Shown here: piece after piece, positions 17,201-25,154 of the stretch
How the letters are laid out: every line of letters begins with the position of its first letter
Position numbering within the stretch: position 1 is the stretch's first letter
Source of the DNA: Clostridiales bacterium
GTDB taxonomy: Bacteria > Bacillota > Clostridia > Lachnospirales > Lachnospiraceae
Reading direction: 5' to 3'
Length of the DNA: 59,288 bases
Assembly: GCA_020860715.1 (NCBI GenBank)
Contig: JAJBTU010000002.1
Coordinates: 1 to 59,288, forward strand
Made by a program: the position numbers and the translations under genes
The notes under the pieces: generated by a model
Database searches by the model: none
Seen by the model: only the letters and a program-made list of their open reading frames with translations
What the model was told of the DNA's origin: nothing

Positions 17201-18774
17201 CGGCGCTGGAGTATGTGCAGATTGTCAGCTTTGGCTGCGGACATGACGCCATCCTGTCCGATGAAATCACCCGGATTCTGGCGGAGTGCGGAAATAAATC
17301 TCCGCTGATCCTCAAGGTGGACGAGAGCGATGCCGCAGGATCTCTTGGCATTCGCATTCAGTCGTTCCTGGAGACGATAGCGATTAAGCGCAGGAATGTG
17401 TGCATCCGGGAATGCACAGAACATACGGAAATGCTCTCCACTTCGTTGCGGACGGCGGAAAATGGTACCGGACATGCAGAAAACGCTGCGTGTATGGCCG
17501 GCAATTTTCAGGGAAAACTATCAGAGCCGAGTCCTGCAAAATTCCGCAGGGACGACCGGAAACGGCGCACAATTCTGGTGCCGAATATCTCCAAAGAGGT
17601 ATCCGTGCTGCTCTCTGCCATTATGGAAAAGGAAAATTACACCGTGAAAACACTGCCTATAGGCGGGCCGGAGCAGATTGCCCTGGGGAAGAAGTATGTC
17701 CATAATGATATCTGTTTCCCGTGCCAGATGGTGATCGGGGAGCTGATCAGTGAATTGCAGAGAGGAAACTACCGGCAGGATGAGGTGGCTGTGGCCATGG
17801 TGAAATTCCAGTGTGACTGCCGGATGTCGCATTATGCGGGGTTGCTGCGGAAGGGACTGGACCGGGCCGGTTTTACCGAGGTGCCCATCGTGACAACCGA
17901 TGCGAATGACACAAAGGATATGCATCCGGGTGTGATGATTCTTGGAATCTCTGCCGTCTGGGAGGCGGTATGGACCTTTATGATGCTGGATATGCTCACG
18001 GACATCTGCCGGAAAATCCGCCCTTATGAACTGCATCCCGGGGAGACGGACGAGGTTTACAATGACTGTGTGAATCAGCTGGCCGCAGGCATTCGCAAAG
18101 GCGTCAAAAACGCCAGAGGGGTCTTTGAGATCTGCATTGACCGGATGGGGAAGATTCCCTATGACCGGAGCCATTTGAAACCGAAAGTGTTTGTCACCGG
18201 AGAATTGCTGGTGACCTATCATCCCGGTTCCAACTTCAATATTGAACGATATCTGGAGGCCAATGGCATGGAGACGGCATTTCCCAGAATTACCGATCAG
18301 CTGCGGAAGGATTTCCGTGCTACCGAATGTGAGATCAAAGATTACCATGCCAGCATCCCGCCCTATCCGCAGCTTGTGGAGGGGCTGTTCGACTATGTTC
18401 AGAAGCAGCTGGAGAAGGTCGCCGTCCGCCATCAGCTTTATGAATGCGCAAAAAAGCCGAAGGAACTGTACCAGGAAGTCAGCAGCATCATCCCCGAGAC
18501 CTTAAGCTGCGGGGAGGGCTGGCTGATGGCGGCGGAGATCGCGCACAACGCAAAAGAGGGAGTAAAGTCGTTTATCATCCTGCAGCCGTTCGGCTGTCTG
18601 CCGAACCACGTCTGCGGGCGCGGAGTCATCAAACGGCTGAAGGAAGAGTATCCGGACATCTCGATCCTGCCGCTCGACCTTGATCCCGACACCAGCTACG
18701 CGAATGTGGAGAACCGGCTGCAGATGCTGATCATGAACCACGGTCCGGAAGAACCGGACAGAAAGGTTTCATAA
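14278..18774 (+). CDS. Giant acyl-CoA dehydratase activase-related protein (double BcrAD/BadFG plus DUF2229)
   Basis: A 1498-residue cytosolic protein. It has two tandem ASKHA-fold BadF/BadG/BcrA/BcrD ATPase domains: GIDVGSTTVKAV near residue 11 with NGSCAGGTGAF and GRCGVFAKTD as cluster-ligand regions, and GIDSGSTTSKFV near residue 345 with NEACSSGCGSF and GSRCTVFMNS. Then come a four-Cys motif CTGCGNRC, a DUF2229 region (VASDTVCFPAKLVHGHV), and a C-terminal HgdB-like part with FPCQM, KFQCDCR and a conserved FGCLPNH. Single activases of this type inject ATP-driven low-potential electrons into 2-hydroxyacyl-CoA dehydratases. Fused proteins this long are widespread in Clostridia but their substrate is not established. 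GTG start with GAAAGGAAG 7 bases before. No dehydratase subunit genes are adjacent. Confidence 0.88.
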   Translation: MGSTNRELRIGIDVGSTTVKAVITDAGTQEMLYARYVRHNARQKETVGNLLAEAEKQYPDQRFRAAVCGSGGRTIAQKLGVHYIQEVVANSAAVRALYPQVKTAIELGGQDAKVIFFYYDKQKKQLQTSDMRMNGSCAGGTGAFIDEVAALLNVETEQFETLASKGQTVYDISGRCGVFAKTDIQPLLLSGAKKEDIALSTFHAIAKQTIGGLAQGLELAPPIIFEGGPLTFNPTLIETFAKRLGLKEGDIVRPEHPETIVAYGTAIAIDQIFPETEEEADTVTLRELAKRLAVPEKSSLETEDKAKPFFCSPEEKDRFWERHAGELQALCTPKPVNGELRVWLGIDSGSTTSKFVLLDEEGRVVDRFYAPNRGEALLVVRDGLLEMKRNYDAQGIRLHILGLGTTGYGENLLARAFGADYHTVETVAHALGCTHYYPDTTFLLDIGGQDMKAIWLEDGIITNIMLNEACSSGCGSFLENFASSLQIPVDEIAKTAFRSESPAKLGSRCTVFMNSTIITEQRNGKGPDDIMAGLCRSVIENVFTKVIRISDTAQLGNHVVVQGGTFRNQAVLRALEEYLGIEVKLAPYPGEMGAIGAALEVKRQITEAGYPNGKESSFIGFDALEKFSYETRSGVQCTGCGNRCSRTIVNFSTGKNWVSGNRCEKGAVVEEKNTAAKSKEKLTEKPAAKSKERPADLFAEREKLLFADYPFHQAAPDKGEVVGLPRVLEFWDSMPFWNTFFRALGYQTKFSHKSSRRLYEQGLQYVASDTVCFPAKLVHGHVMDLAGLGVDRIFFPYVMHMPPEGVDKLSPYVCSVLQGYPMVVRNSQNPEKEGKVVFDTPVFHWFEEKDRKKQICRYAVETLGVTKAEAASAFADGEQALLSFRETLTRRGSEIIQQAHEAGTYAIVLAGRPYHTDPFICHDLSRRFTERGVPVLTVDSLPDLSKQDLKNTRIEITNDFHTRMLEGAMAAAKDPALEYVQIVSFGCGHDAILSDEITRILAECGNKSPLILKVDESDAAGSLGIRIQSFLETIAIKRRNVCIRECTEHTEMLSTSLRTAENGTGHAENAACMAGNFQGKLSEPSPAKFRRDDRKRRTILVPNISKEVSVLLSAIMEKENYTVKTLPIGGPEQIALGKKYVHNDICFPCQMVIGELISELQRGNYRQDEVAVAMVKFQCDCRMSHYAGLLRKGLDRAGFTEVPIVTTDANDTKDMHPGVMILGISAVWEAVWTFMMLDMLTDICRKIRPYELHPGETDEVYNDCVNQLAAGIRKGVKNARGVFEICIDRMGKIPYDRSHLKPKVFVTGELLVTYHPGSNFNIERYLEANGMETAFPRITDQLRKDFRATECEIKDYHASIPPYPQLVEGLFDYVQKQLEKVAVRHQLYECAKKPKELYQEVSSIIPETLSCGEGWLMAAEIAHNAKEGVKSFIILQPFGCLPNHVCGRGVIKRLKEEYPDISILPLDLDPDTSYANVENRLQMLIMNHGPEEPDRKVS

Positions 18775-18825
18775 AGAAAAGGAACATGGTGTTTGTACCT
18801 CTGCAGGCATTATACGGGTGAAGAA

Positions 18826-19194
18826 ATGGATTTAAAAGGCAGAGCAAAAAAGCTGAAAGCAGATATACCGGCAGTCTTCATTGCGCTGAAAGACAGGGAT
18901 ACTCCGGTGATAGCCAGAGTGTTCGCGGGAGTCACAGTGGGAGATGCGTTATCTCCCGTTGATTTGATTCCTGACTTTATCCCTGTCCTTGGGTATCTGG
19001 ATGATATGATTTTGCTGCCGGCGCTTGTCGCGCTGACGATCCGGCTGATTCCCGCCGATGTATGGAAACGAAGCCAGGAAAAATCCGTAAATCTCTGGAA
19101 AGATGGAAAACCAGAGAAATGGTATTATGCGATTCCGATCGTTCTTTTCTGGCTTTTGGTAATCTGGCTCATTGTCAGGGCAATCTGGCTGTGA
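18826..19194 (+). CDS. YkvA/DUF1232 family small membrane protein
   Basis: A 122-residue protein with the DUF1232 core VGDALSPVDLIPDFIPVLGYLDD (given by positions about 42-64), an acidic and proline motif in a hydrophobic setting, and one C-terminal membrane helix (IPIVLFWLLVIWLIVRAIW). The family's role is unknown. ATG 18826 was chosen because GGGTGAAG lies just upstream; the earlier in-frame codons lack a site. It starts 51 bases after the activase gene and could be cotranscribed. Confidence 0.8.
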   Translation: MDLKGRAKKLKADIPAVFIALKDRDTPVIARVFAGVTVGDALSPVDLIPDFIPVLGYLDDMILLPALVALTIRLIPADVWKRSQEKSVNLWKDGKPEKWYYAIPIVLFWLLVIWLIVRAIWL

Positions 19195-19216
19195 CCGCAT
19201 CGTATGGCTATAAAAA

Positions 19217-20194
19217 TCACAATAGGGTCTGATACGCTCCGGTGGTGATCACGGAACAAATGGATTCTATGCCGCATCGAACCATGTTGGAAACAGCTGC
19301 ATCGGTATAGAACGCCATATGCTGGGTCATGACTACGTTTGGGAACTGACGCAGATAGGCCATGGAACGGTTGCTGATGATATCGTCGCGGCGGTCCAGA
19401 TGGTAAATGCCTTCTTCATTCTCAAAACAGTCAAGACCGAGAGCACCGATTTTCTTCTGCTCGATACCGGCAATCAGGGCTTCGGTATCCATCAGGCCGC
19501 CGCGCGCGCAGTTGACCAGGATCACGCCGTCCTTCATTCTGGCGAGGGTTTCGCGATTTATCATGTGGCGGCTCTGGTCGTTTAAGTTCAGATGGATGGT
19601 GATGATGTCGCTTTCACGGTAAATGGTTTTCAGATCTGTGTAAGTCAGCCAGCGGGAGGCCTTTCCGGGATTCAGGTCATATCCGAGGACGCGGCAGCCG
19701 AAGCCGGAAAGGATCTCTGCCACCTGCGTTCCGATCCGTCCTGTACCGAGAATGCCGATGGTGAGATTCCTGATTTCACGGCCATACAGCCCCTGAAGAG
19801 AGTAATCGTTCACCTGTGCGCGCCAGAGCGCCGCTTTATAATGACGGATGCACAGAAGCATCAGCATGACCGTATATTCGGCCACGCCATTCGGGTCGTA
19901 AAACGCGTTGCATACAGGCAGGCCGATCTTTTTGGCGTAAGCCACATCAATATGATCATATCCGATCGTGCGGGTACTGATGCAGCGGATTCCCATCCGC
20001 TTGTACTCATCCAGAAGCGGCTGATCGATCGTCCCCTGCCCAAGCATGGTGATGCCGTCATATCCGGCCGCTTTCGAAGCGCTTTCCAGGGTTGGAATCT
20101 CATCCGTAAAAGTCAGATCAACTCCCAGCTCTCTGGAAAAACGATCAAAATGTTCTTTTTCATCTTCCCGTACTTCATAAGCAAACAGTTTCAT
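19217..20194 (-). CDS. D-2-hydroxyacid dehydrogenase (D-lactate dehydrogenase type)
   Basis: A 325-residue NAD-dependent dehydrogenase that interconverts a 2-oxoacid and a D-2-hydroxyacid in the cytosol. The Rossmann motif GILGTGRIG (147-155) and the catalytic trio are present: Arg231 in NCARGG, Glu near 258 and His292 in QHMAFYTDAA. The last is the form seen in LdhA/HadD-like D-lactate or 2-hydroxyisocaproate dehydrogenases. ATG 20194 follows AGGAGGCATCAC. The frame extends upstream through the divergent crp-like gene, which is not coding here. It is head-to-head with a Crp/Fnr regulator and separated by only 90 bases, suggesting shared control. In anaerobes it would recycle NADH or supply 2-hydroxyacids. 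Confidence 0.92.
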   Translation of the reverse strand: MKLFAYEVREDEKEHFDRFSRELGVDLTFTDEIPTLESASKAAGYDGITMLGQGTIDQPLLDEYKRMGIRCISTRTIGYDHIDVAYAKKIGLPVCNAFYDPNGVAEYTVMLMLLCIRHYKAALWRAQVNDYSLQGLYGREIRNLTIGILGTGRIGTQVAEILSGFGCRVLGYDLNPGKASRWLTYTDLKTIYRESDIITIHLNLNDQSRHMINRETLARMKDGVILVNCARGGLMDTEALIAGIEQKKIGALGLDCFENEEGIYHLDRRDDIISNRSMAYLRQFPNVVMTQHMAFYTDAAVSNMVRCGIESICSVITTGAYQTLL

Positions 20195-20225
20195 GTGATG
20201 CCTCCTGAAAAAGTTTTTTTCTTGT

Positions 20226-20253
20226 ATTATATCCTCGGATATGGTATTTTGAA
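20226..20253 (-). promoter_or_regulatory. Promoter of D-2-hydroxyacid dehydrogenase gene
   Basis: On the minus strand TTCAAA (20253-20248), 16-base spacer, TATAAT (20231-20226). It overlaps the palindrome at 20229-20242. Confidence 0.6.
20229..20242. promoter_or_regulatory. Candidate operator palindrome
   Basis: ATATCC-TC-GGATAT, a perfect 6-base inverted repeat with a 2-base centre, lies between the divergent dehydrogenase and Crp/Fnr genes and overlaps the -10 and spacer of the dehydrogenase promoter. It is a natural candidate binding site for the neighbouring regulator, but the sequence differs from the E. coli CRP/FNR consensus. Confidence 0.4.
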
Positions 20254-20284
20254 TGTAATTTAGATGACATTTTGGAGAAAAAAG

Positions 20285-20938
20285 ATGGAAACAGTAAAAT
20301 TTTCCAATGAGGAAATGGATGTGCTTTCGAAGGTGGGATATCAGCGCCACTATGCGTGTGATGCCATCATCTATCTGGAAGGCGACGCTGCGAACATCCT
20401 GTGCGTGATTCGCAGCGGGCGTGTGCGGGTCCTGGCTGACACGCCGGATGGAGAGGAACTGACGATAGAGATTGTTGAGAAAGGGAGGCTCTTTGGTGAA
20501 TCGTCCTTTTTGAGCAAAAGTGTACGGCCGACTACAGTCAGAGCGGTCACAGAGGTTGATCTGATCTGCTGTACGATTGAACAGCTGATTCCCTGCCTGT
20601 GCCGGAATCCGGAGATTCTGACAAAAGTGCTGCAGCATTGTTCCGCCACTATGAACCACCTTTCCTATGCGCTTCATTCCTGGCGCTTTCTGGATCGTTA
20701 CCAACGGGTTGCTTCCTTTCTGCTGGAAGAAACGGAAACGGATAATCCGGACAAAGAAATTACAGAGCAGTGTCTGCCGTACTCCCATGAGGAAATTGCC
20801 ATGTGCCTTGGAATCGCCCGGCCGACTGTAAGTCAGGTACTGAAATCTTTTGAGCGGAACGGATGGACCCGGTGCGCTTATCGAAAGGTATATGTACTGG
20901 ACAGGGAGGCGCTGAAGAATCTTTGTCAGCTCCGCTGA
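20285..20938 (+). CDS. Crp/Fnr family transcriptional regulator
   Basis: A 217-residue regulator. The N-terminal cyclic-nucleotide-binding fold spans about residues 1-120 (YLEGDAANILCVIRSGRVRV, then GRLFGESSFL). A dimer helix and a Crp-type winged helix-turn-helix follow (HEEIAMCLGIARPTVSQVLK, about 170-190). It has no N-terminal cysteine cluster like FNR, and the ligand is unknown. ATG 20285 has GGAGA 8 bases upstream; an in-frame ATG at 20264 is less well placed. It is divergent from the D-hydroxyacid dehydrogenase and probably controls it. A strong hairpin follows. Confidence 0.9.
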   Translation: METVKFSNEEMDVLSKVGYQRHYACDAIIYLEGDAANILCVIRSGRVRVLADTPDGEELTIEIVEKGRLFGESSFLSKSVRPTTVRAVTEVDLICCTIEQLIPCLCRNPEILTKVLQHCSATMNHLSYALHSWRFLDRYQRVASFLLEETETDNPDKEITEQCLPYSHEEIAMCLGIARPTVSQVLKSFERNGWTRCAYRKVYVLDREALKNLCQLR

Positions 20939-20954
20939 TCTTTGAAGGGAAAGT

Positions 20955-20987
20955 GAAACACCCGGTAGGGGAGCTACCGGGTGTTTC
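20955..20987 (+). terminator. Hairpin terminator after crp-like gene
   Basis: A perfect 14-base inverted repeat (20955-20968 and 20974-20987) with loop GGGAG; the 3' arm ends GTGTTTC. There is no long U-run after the stem, so efficiency is uncertain. Confidence 0.65.
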
Positions 20988-21158
20988 GAGGGGAGTATAA
21001 ATAATTAATAAGGGGTTTTGTAAAAAAAATTGTTTGAAGGGTAAATTCTTTTTACGAGCATGATTATAATATAGTTTCCCAAAAAAAGCAATACATATTT
21101 TCAAAAATTATTGGAATACTACAAGCGTAATACAAAATAACACCAGGAGGTATTAGCA

Positions 21159-21341
21159 ATGGCTAAGAACACAACAGAAAACACGACTTCAAACACGGAG
21201 AACCAGCAGAATAGAGCGCAGAATTCGAGCCAGCAGCAGAATCAGCAGCAGAATAAATCAAAGAATTCCTCGAAAGACTGCGGCTCCAACAGCGCGTCCG
21301 AGCGGGACAGCTACGAAAAGGACTGTGACTCCAGATACTAA
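21159..21341 (+). CDS. Small Q/N/S-rich hydrophilic protein
   Basis: A 60-residue protein with no recognised domain. Residues 1-40 are almost only N, T, S, Q and K (several NQQN/QQQNQ runs); the C-terminus is charged, with two cysteines (KDCGS and KDCDSRY). A textbook AGGAGG with 8-base spacing before ATG and a terminator downstream argue that it is translated as a single-gene unit. It is predicted to be disordered and cytosolic, with no signal peptide. It could be a spore or coat-associated small protein, but nothing in the sequence proves that. Confidence 0.7.
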   Translation: MAKNTTENTTSNTENQQNRAQNSSQQQNQQQNKSKNSSKDCGSNSASERDSYEKDCDSRY

Positions 21342-21361
21342 AGAGGCGGACATTAAAACAG

Positions 21362-21419
21362 GCGCCGGGGCAACAGGGAGACCTTTCTTCACGGGATACC
21401 CCGGGTTATCTTCCGGCGC
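21362..21419 (+). other. Structured 3' region downstream of the Q/N-rich gene
   Basis: GCGCCGG (21362-21368) pairs with CCGGCGC (21413-21419), closing a 44-base interior that itself contains GGGG/CCCC pairing. It sits between the small gene's stop and its terminator at 21428, so it would be part of that mRNA or a small RNA derived from it. Confidence 0.4.
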
Positions 21420-21427
21420 ACAAGCAG

Positions 21428-21456
21428 AAAGGGATGGCATATCGCCATCCCTTTTT
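21428..21456 (+). terminator. Intrinsic terminator
   Basis: AAAGGGATGGC (21428-21438) pairs with GCCATCCCTTT (21444-21454) around ATATC, followed by TTTTT. It ends the unit of the small Q/N-rich gene. Confidence 0.9.
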
Positions 21457-21575
21457 GGCGTTTCCCGGTATTTCGCATACTATAATACTGTATAGATAAA
21501 ACGAAGCAGGATTGTCGGAAGCCCAAAAGACGGCAAAGCCGTCCGGGACAGTTTAAGGAGAGGAGGCGGGGAAAG

Positions 21576-21887
21576 ATGGAGACAATTCCGGCAAAAGAGC
21601 TGGACTGGTATGTGGATAAAAAGGGATATCTGATTGTGGACCTGCGTCCATATGAGGAGTTTGCCAGAAGTCATATCCGGAGTGCGGTCAGCGCACCGGA
21701 AGGAAAATTTGGGGCGTGGCTGCGAAAAGGCGGAGAAAAGGAAACGCTGATTTTATACTGCGACCGCGGCGCAATGAGCATGTCTGTGGCGCGGATGCTT
21801 GAAAAACAGGGCTGGAAGACCAAAACGGTGGTTGGGGGAATCCGGGCTTACCGCGGAGAGAATCTGGTTCGCATTCTTTTTCATTGA
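21576..21887 (+). CDS. Rhodanese-like domain protein
   Basis: A 103-residue single-domain rhodanese. The active-site loop YCDRGAMSMSVAR carries the catalytic Cys near residue 66; the substrate-side motif VDLRPYEEFARSHI is near residue 21-34. Single rhodaneses carry sulfur as a persulfide in the cytosol, for instance to tRNA thiolation or Fe-S assembly. GGAGAGGAGG lies upstream of the ATG. It precedes an RNA methyltransferase by 51 bases and may share its transcript. Confidence 0.9.
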   Translation: METIPAKELDWYVDKKGYLIVDLRPYEEFARSHIRSAVSAPEGKFGAWLRKGGEKETLILYCDRGAMSMSVARMLEKQGWKTKTVVGGIRAYRGENLVRILFH

Positions 21888-21938
21888 CAGAGAGCGTGTC
21901 AGCCATTAGAATTATAGAAAAAAAGATGGGTAAAACAT

Positions 21939-23105
21939 ATGAGAAAAATGATGGAACTGATGGCTCCCTGCCATTTTGGCCTGGAAGCGGTGCTGAAAAG
22001 AGAAATTCTGGATCTCGGCTATGAGATCAGCTCTGTAGAAGACGGCCGCGTTACATTTCTGGGGGACGCGGAGGCAATCGCGACGGCAAATATCTTCCTT
22101 CGCACGGCGGAGCGGATTCTTCTGAAAGCAGGCAGTGTGCATGCCGAGACATATGATGAATTATTTGAAGGTACGAAGGCAATCCCGTGGGAGGAGTACC
22201 TCCCGCGGGACGCAAAGTTTCAGGTGACCAAGGCGACCACAGTGAAAAGTAAGCTGTTCAGCCCTTCGGACATTCAGTCGATCGTAAAGAAAGCGGTAGT
22301 GGAACGATTAAAAAGCGTCTATAAGATCGACTGGTTCCCGGAGGATGGGGCGTCCTATCCGATCCGTGTGTTTTTTATGAAGGATGAGGCTGTGCTTGCG
22401 CTGGATACGACCGGAGAATCCCTGCACAAAAGGGGTTACCGGAAACTTACCGCGAAGGCGCCGATCTCTGAAACGCTGGCCGCCGCTCTGATTGCTCTGA
22501 CGCCCTGGAAGGCGGACCGGATACTTGTGGATCCGTTCTGCGGGAGCGGTACATTTCCGATTGAGGCGGCTATGATGGCCGCAAACATTGCACCAGGGAT
22601 GGAGCGCTCGTTTACGGCGGAGCACTGGCAGAATCTGATTGCGAAAAAACACTGGTATGATGCGGTCGAGGAGGCGCAGGATCTGATTCAGATGCCGGCG
22701 GAATGTGATATTCAGGGCTATGATATTGACGGGGAAGTCATAAAGGCGGCGCGGGAAAACGCCCGGCGCGCCGGTGTGGAACAGCTGATTCATTTTCAGC
22801 AGCGGCCGGTCAGCGAACTGCGGCATCCCAAAAAATATGGCTTTATTATTACGAATCCACCTTATGGGGAGCGCCTGGAAGACAAGGCGGCGCTGCCCGC
22901 TCTGTATCGTGAGATGGGGGAGGCTTTTACCAGACTGGATTCCTGGTCAGAGTATGTGATCACGTCCTATGAGGACGCGGAGAAATACATTGGAAAAAAA
23001 GCTGCGAAGAACCGGAAGATTTACAATGGCATGATCAGGGCATATTATTATCAGTTCCCGGGGCCGCGCCCGCCGAAAAGGAATGGGCCGCAAAGAACGG
23101 ATTGA
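21939..23105 (+). CDS. THUMP-domain 23S rRNA guanine-N2 methyltransferase (RlmL/YpsC-like)
   Basis: A 388-residue SAM-dependent RNA methyltransferase. The N-terminal ferredoxin-like and THUMP domains (to about 160) bind RNA. The C-terminal Rossmann fold has DPFCGSGTFPIEAA (198-211) as the SAM motif and NPPYGERL (306-313) as the catalytic motif of N2-guanine methylation. Length matches the Firmicute single-activity form (YpsC), about half of E. coli RlmL, lacking the RlmK part. The start ATG follows GATGGG and AAAACAT; the site is weak but the N-terminus aligns well with the family. Confidence 0.9.
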   Translation: MRKMMELMAPCHFGLEAVLKREILDLGYEISSVEDGRVTFLGDAEAIATANIFLRTAERILLKAGSVHAETYDELFEGTKAIPWEEYLPRDAKFQVTKATTVKSKLFSPSDIQSIVKKAVVERLKSVYKIDWFPEDGASYPIRVFFMKDEAVLALDTTGESLHKRGYRKLTAKAPISETLAAALIALTPWKADRILVDPFCGSGTFPIEAAMMAANIAPGMERSFTAEHWQNLIAKKHWYDAVEEAQDLIQMPAECDIQGYDIDGEVIKAARENARRAGVEQLIHFQQRPVSELRHPKKYGFIITNPPYGERLEDKAALPALYREMGEAFTRLDSWSEYVITSYEDAEKYIGKKAAKNRKIYNGMIRAYYYQFPGPRPPKRNGPQRTD

Positions 23106-23164
23106 TAGAAAATGGACGAGATGTAAGGACAATTCGGATGAAAACAGCAGGAAACGGCTAAATC

Positions 23165-24538
23165 ATGACAAAACAGATGTGGGAAAGAATTCAGAGAAAA
23201 AATCAGAGGGGACGGTTTGCCCGAAAAAGGATTGTGAAACTGCTCGCCGCCGGGATACTGGCGGCAGTTCTGCTGTCCTGCATTCCGTGTTCTCTTTCGC
23301 TCTGCACTGTGGATGAGCAGGAGACGTCCGGGTCTGCAGCGACAGGCGAAACAGCTGTCTCTCTTCCCTCATACTGGTATGCGGGTGATGTCGGGAAAAA
23401 ACCAACGGTCAAAGATCAGGGTTCCTACGGCACCTGCTGGGCAATCACGGCGACCTCGGCACTGGAAGCAGCTTTGCTGCCGGCGCAGCAGCTGGTGTTT
23501 TCGGCGGATCATCTGACGCGCCGGAACTCCTTTACGGCAGATGTCAATGACGGCGGCGATTACCTGATGCTGATGGCCTATCTGTGCGGCTGGCAGGGTC
23601 CGGTGACCGAGGAAGAGGATCCGTATGGAGACGAGTATTCGCCGGAAGGCCTTACAGCGGCGGTGCATGTGCAGGAGGTTCGTGTTTTTTTGGATTCCTC
23701 TATTGAAAAAATCAAGGAAACTGTGTATACTTATGGCTCTGTACAGACCTCTCTCTATATGGATCATGACACAGCCGCTGACGGAGCAGGATATTACAAT
23801 GCGTCGACTTCTTCCTATTATTATACAGAAAAGATGACGCAGAATCACGACGTCCTGATCCTGGGCTGGGACGATTCCTGGGGGGCGGATCAGTTCGCGG
23901 CCGCGCCGGATCAAAACGGCGCTTTTATCTGCCTGAATACCTGGGGAAGTGATTTCGGCGAGGATGGAATTTTCTATGTGTCCTACGCCGACCCGAATAT
24001 TGGCGCCGTGGCCGTAGCTTATACGCGGATAGAGGATACGGACAACTACGATCATCTGTATCAGTATGATCCGTGCGGATGGCAGGGGCAGCAGGGGTAT
24101 GAATCCGAAGACTGTTTCTTTTCGAATGTCTATACCGCGGACGGAGAGGAACTGCTCTCGGCGGTCGGATTTTATGCATCGGGAGAGAACACTTCCTATG
24201 AGATTTATCTGGTGCATGACTTTGACGGGACAGATTCTTTTGACCAGATGGAATATCTGCAAAGCGGCAGCTTTGAAGATATGGGATACTATACCGTGGA
24301 CCTGAACGCGGAGCAGCAGCTTACCGCCGGGGAACGGTTTGCTGTGGTGGTCAAAATACATGTTCCGGATGAGACCAATCCGGTTGCGGTTGAATATCAG
24401 TCGGATGAATATACACAGAATGTGACGACCGAAGGGAAGGAAAGCTATCTGAGCCGATACGGGACTGCCTGGGAAAATACGCAGGAAAAGTTTGGGACGA
24501 ATGTCTGCCTGAAGGTCTATACAAGGGATCAAAGCTAA
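23165..24538 (+). CDS. Secreted or anchored C1 (papain-type) cysteine peptidase
   Basis: A 457-residue protein. A basic N-terminus is followed by a hydrophobic helix (about residues 24-47), giving a signal peptide or anchor. The papain-like domain holds the catalytic Cys91 (QGSYGTCWAI), His228 (NHDVLILGWDD) and Asn258 (LNTWGSDFG), so it should be active. The C-terminal 150 residues (from about 290, DHLYQYDP) form a beta-rich domain like the lectin-like half found in clostridial C1 peptidases of this type. Probably a cell-surface or secreted protease. It is followed by rdgB after 16 bases. Confidence 0.9.
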   Translation: MTKQMWERIQRKNQRGRFARKRIVKLLAAGILAAVLLSCIPCSLSLCTVDEQETSGSAATGETAVSLPSYWYAGDVGKKPTVKDQGSYGTCWAITATSALEAALLPAQQLVFSADHLTRRNSFTADVNDGGDYLMLMAYLCGWQGPVTEEEDPYGDEYSPEGLTAAVHVQEVRVFLDSSIEKIKETVYTYGSVQTSLYMDHDTAADGAGYYNASTSSYYYTEKMTQNHDVLILGWDDSWGADQFAAAPDQNGAFICLNTWGSDFGEDGIFYVSYADPNIGAVAVAYTRIEDTDNYDHLYQYDPCGWQGQQGYESEDCFFSNVYTADGEELLSAVGFYASGENTSYEIYLVHDFDGTDSFDQMEYLQSGSFEDMGYYTVDLNAEQQLTAGERFAVVVKIHVPDETNPVAVEYQSDEYTQNVTTEGKESYLSRYGTAWENTQEKFGTNVCLKVYTRDQS

Positions 24539-24554
24539 AGAAGCAGGAGAACGT

Positions 24555-25154
24555 ATGAACAGAATATTGTTTGCCACCGGCAATGAGGACAAATTAAAAG
24601 AAATTCGCATGATTCTGCAGGATACCGGCGTGGAGGTCGTATCCATGAGGGAGGCGGGGATTCATGCGGATATTGTAGAAAATGGAGCAACGTTTGAGGA
24701 GAATGCCGCGATTAAAGCGAGGACGGTCATGGAGATTTCAGGAGAGACCGTGCTGTCAGACGATTCCGGGCTGGAGATCGATGCTCTGGACGGAGCCCCC
24801 GGTGTGCATTCCGCACGCTTTATGGGGAAAGACACTTCTTATGACATCAAAAATGCGGCGATACTTGAAAAACTGTCCGGTGTGCCGGATGAGAAGCGCA
24901 CGGCGCGGTTTGTATGCGCGGTCGTCTGCGCGCTTCCGGACGGGCGGCTCTTTACCTGCCGCAGGACAATGGAAGGAAGGATTGGCTGCGAAATCCGCGG
25001 TGGGAATGGCTTTGGCTATGACCCGATTTTTTATCTGCCGGAATACGGCTGCTATTCGGCTGAACTTTCGCCGGAGAAGAAGAATGAAATTAGCCATCGC
25101 GGCAAGGCACTGCGCGGCATGCGCGATATTTTAAAGGAAGCACATATCCTTTGA
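24555..25154 (+). CDS. rdgB: XTP/dITP diphosphatase (RdgB/HAM1)
   Basis: A house-cleaning pyrophosphatase that hydrolyses dITP, XTP and ITP to monophosphates, keeping deaminated purines out of DNA and RNA. 199 residues, the usual size. Visible motifs are FATGNEDKLKEI (5-16, triphosphate loop), SDDSGLEIDALDGAPGVHSARF (metal-binding acids, about 70-91), GFGYDPIF (155-162) and a C-terminal SHRGKALR. AGGAGAACGT precedes the ATG. It lies 16 bases after the C1 peptidase and 113 before a phosphoesterase. Confidence 0.95.
   Translation: MNRILFATGNEDKLKEIRMILQDTGVEVVSMREAGIHADIVENGATFEENAAIKARTVMEISGETVLSDDSGLEIDALDGAPGVHSARFMGKDTSYDIKNAAILEKLSGVPDEKRTARFVCAVVCALPDGRLFTCRRTMEGRIGCEIRGGNGFGYDPIFYLPEYGCYSAELSPEKKNEISHRGKALRGMRDILKEAHIL

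Noticed and set aside
20195-20788. N-terminal extension of the dehydrogenase across the regulator gene
   Set aside because: The frame is open, but the family's N-terminus begins at ATG 20194 behind AGGAGG, and the extension lies opposite the Crp/Fnr gene.
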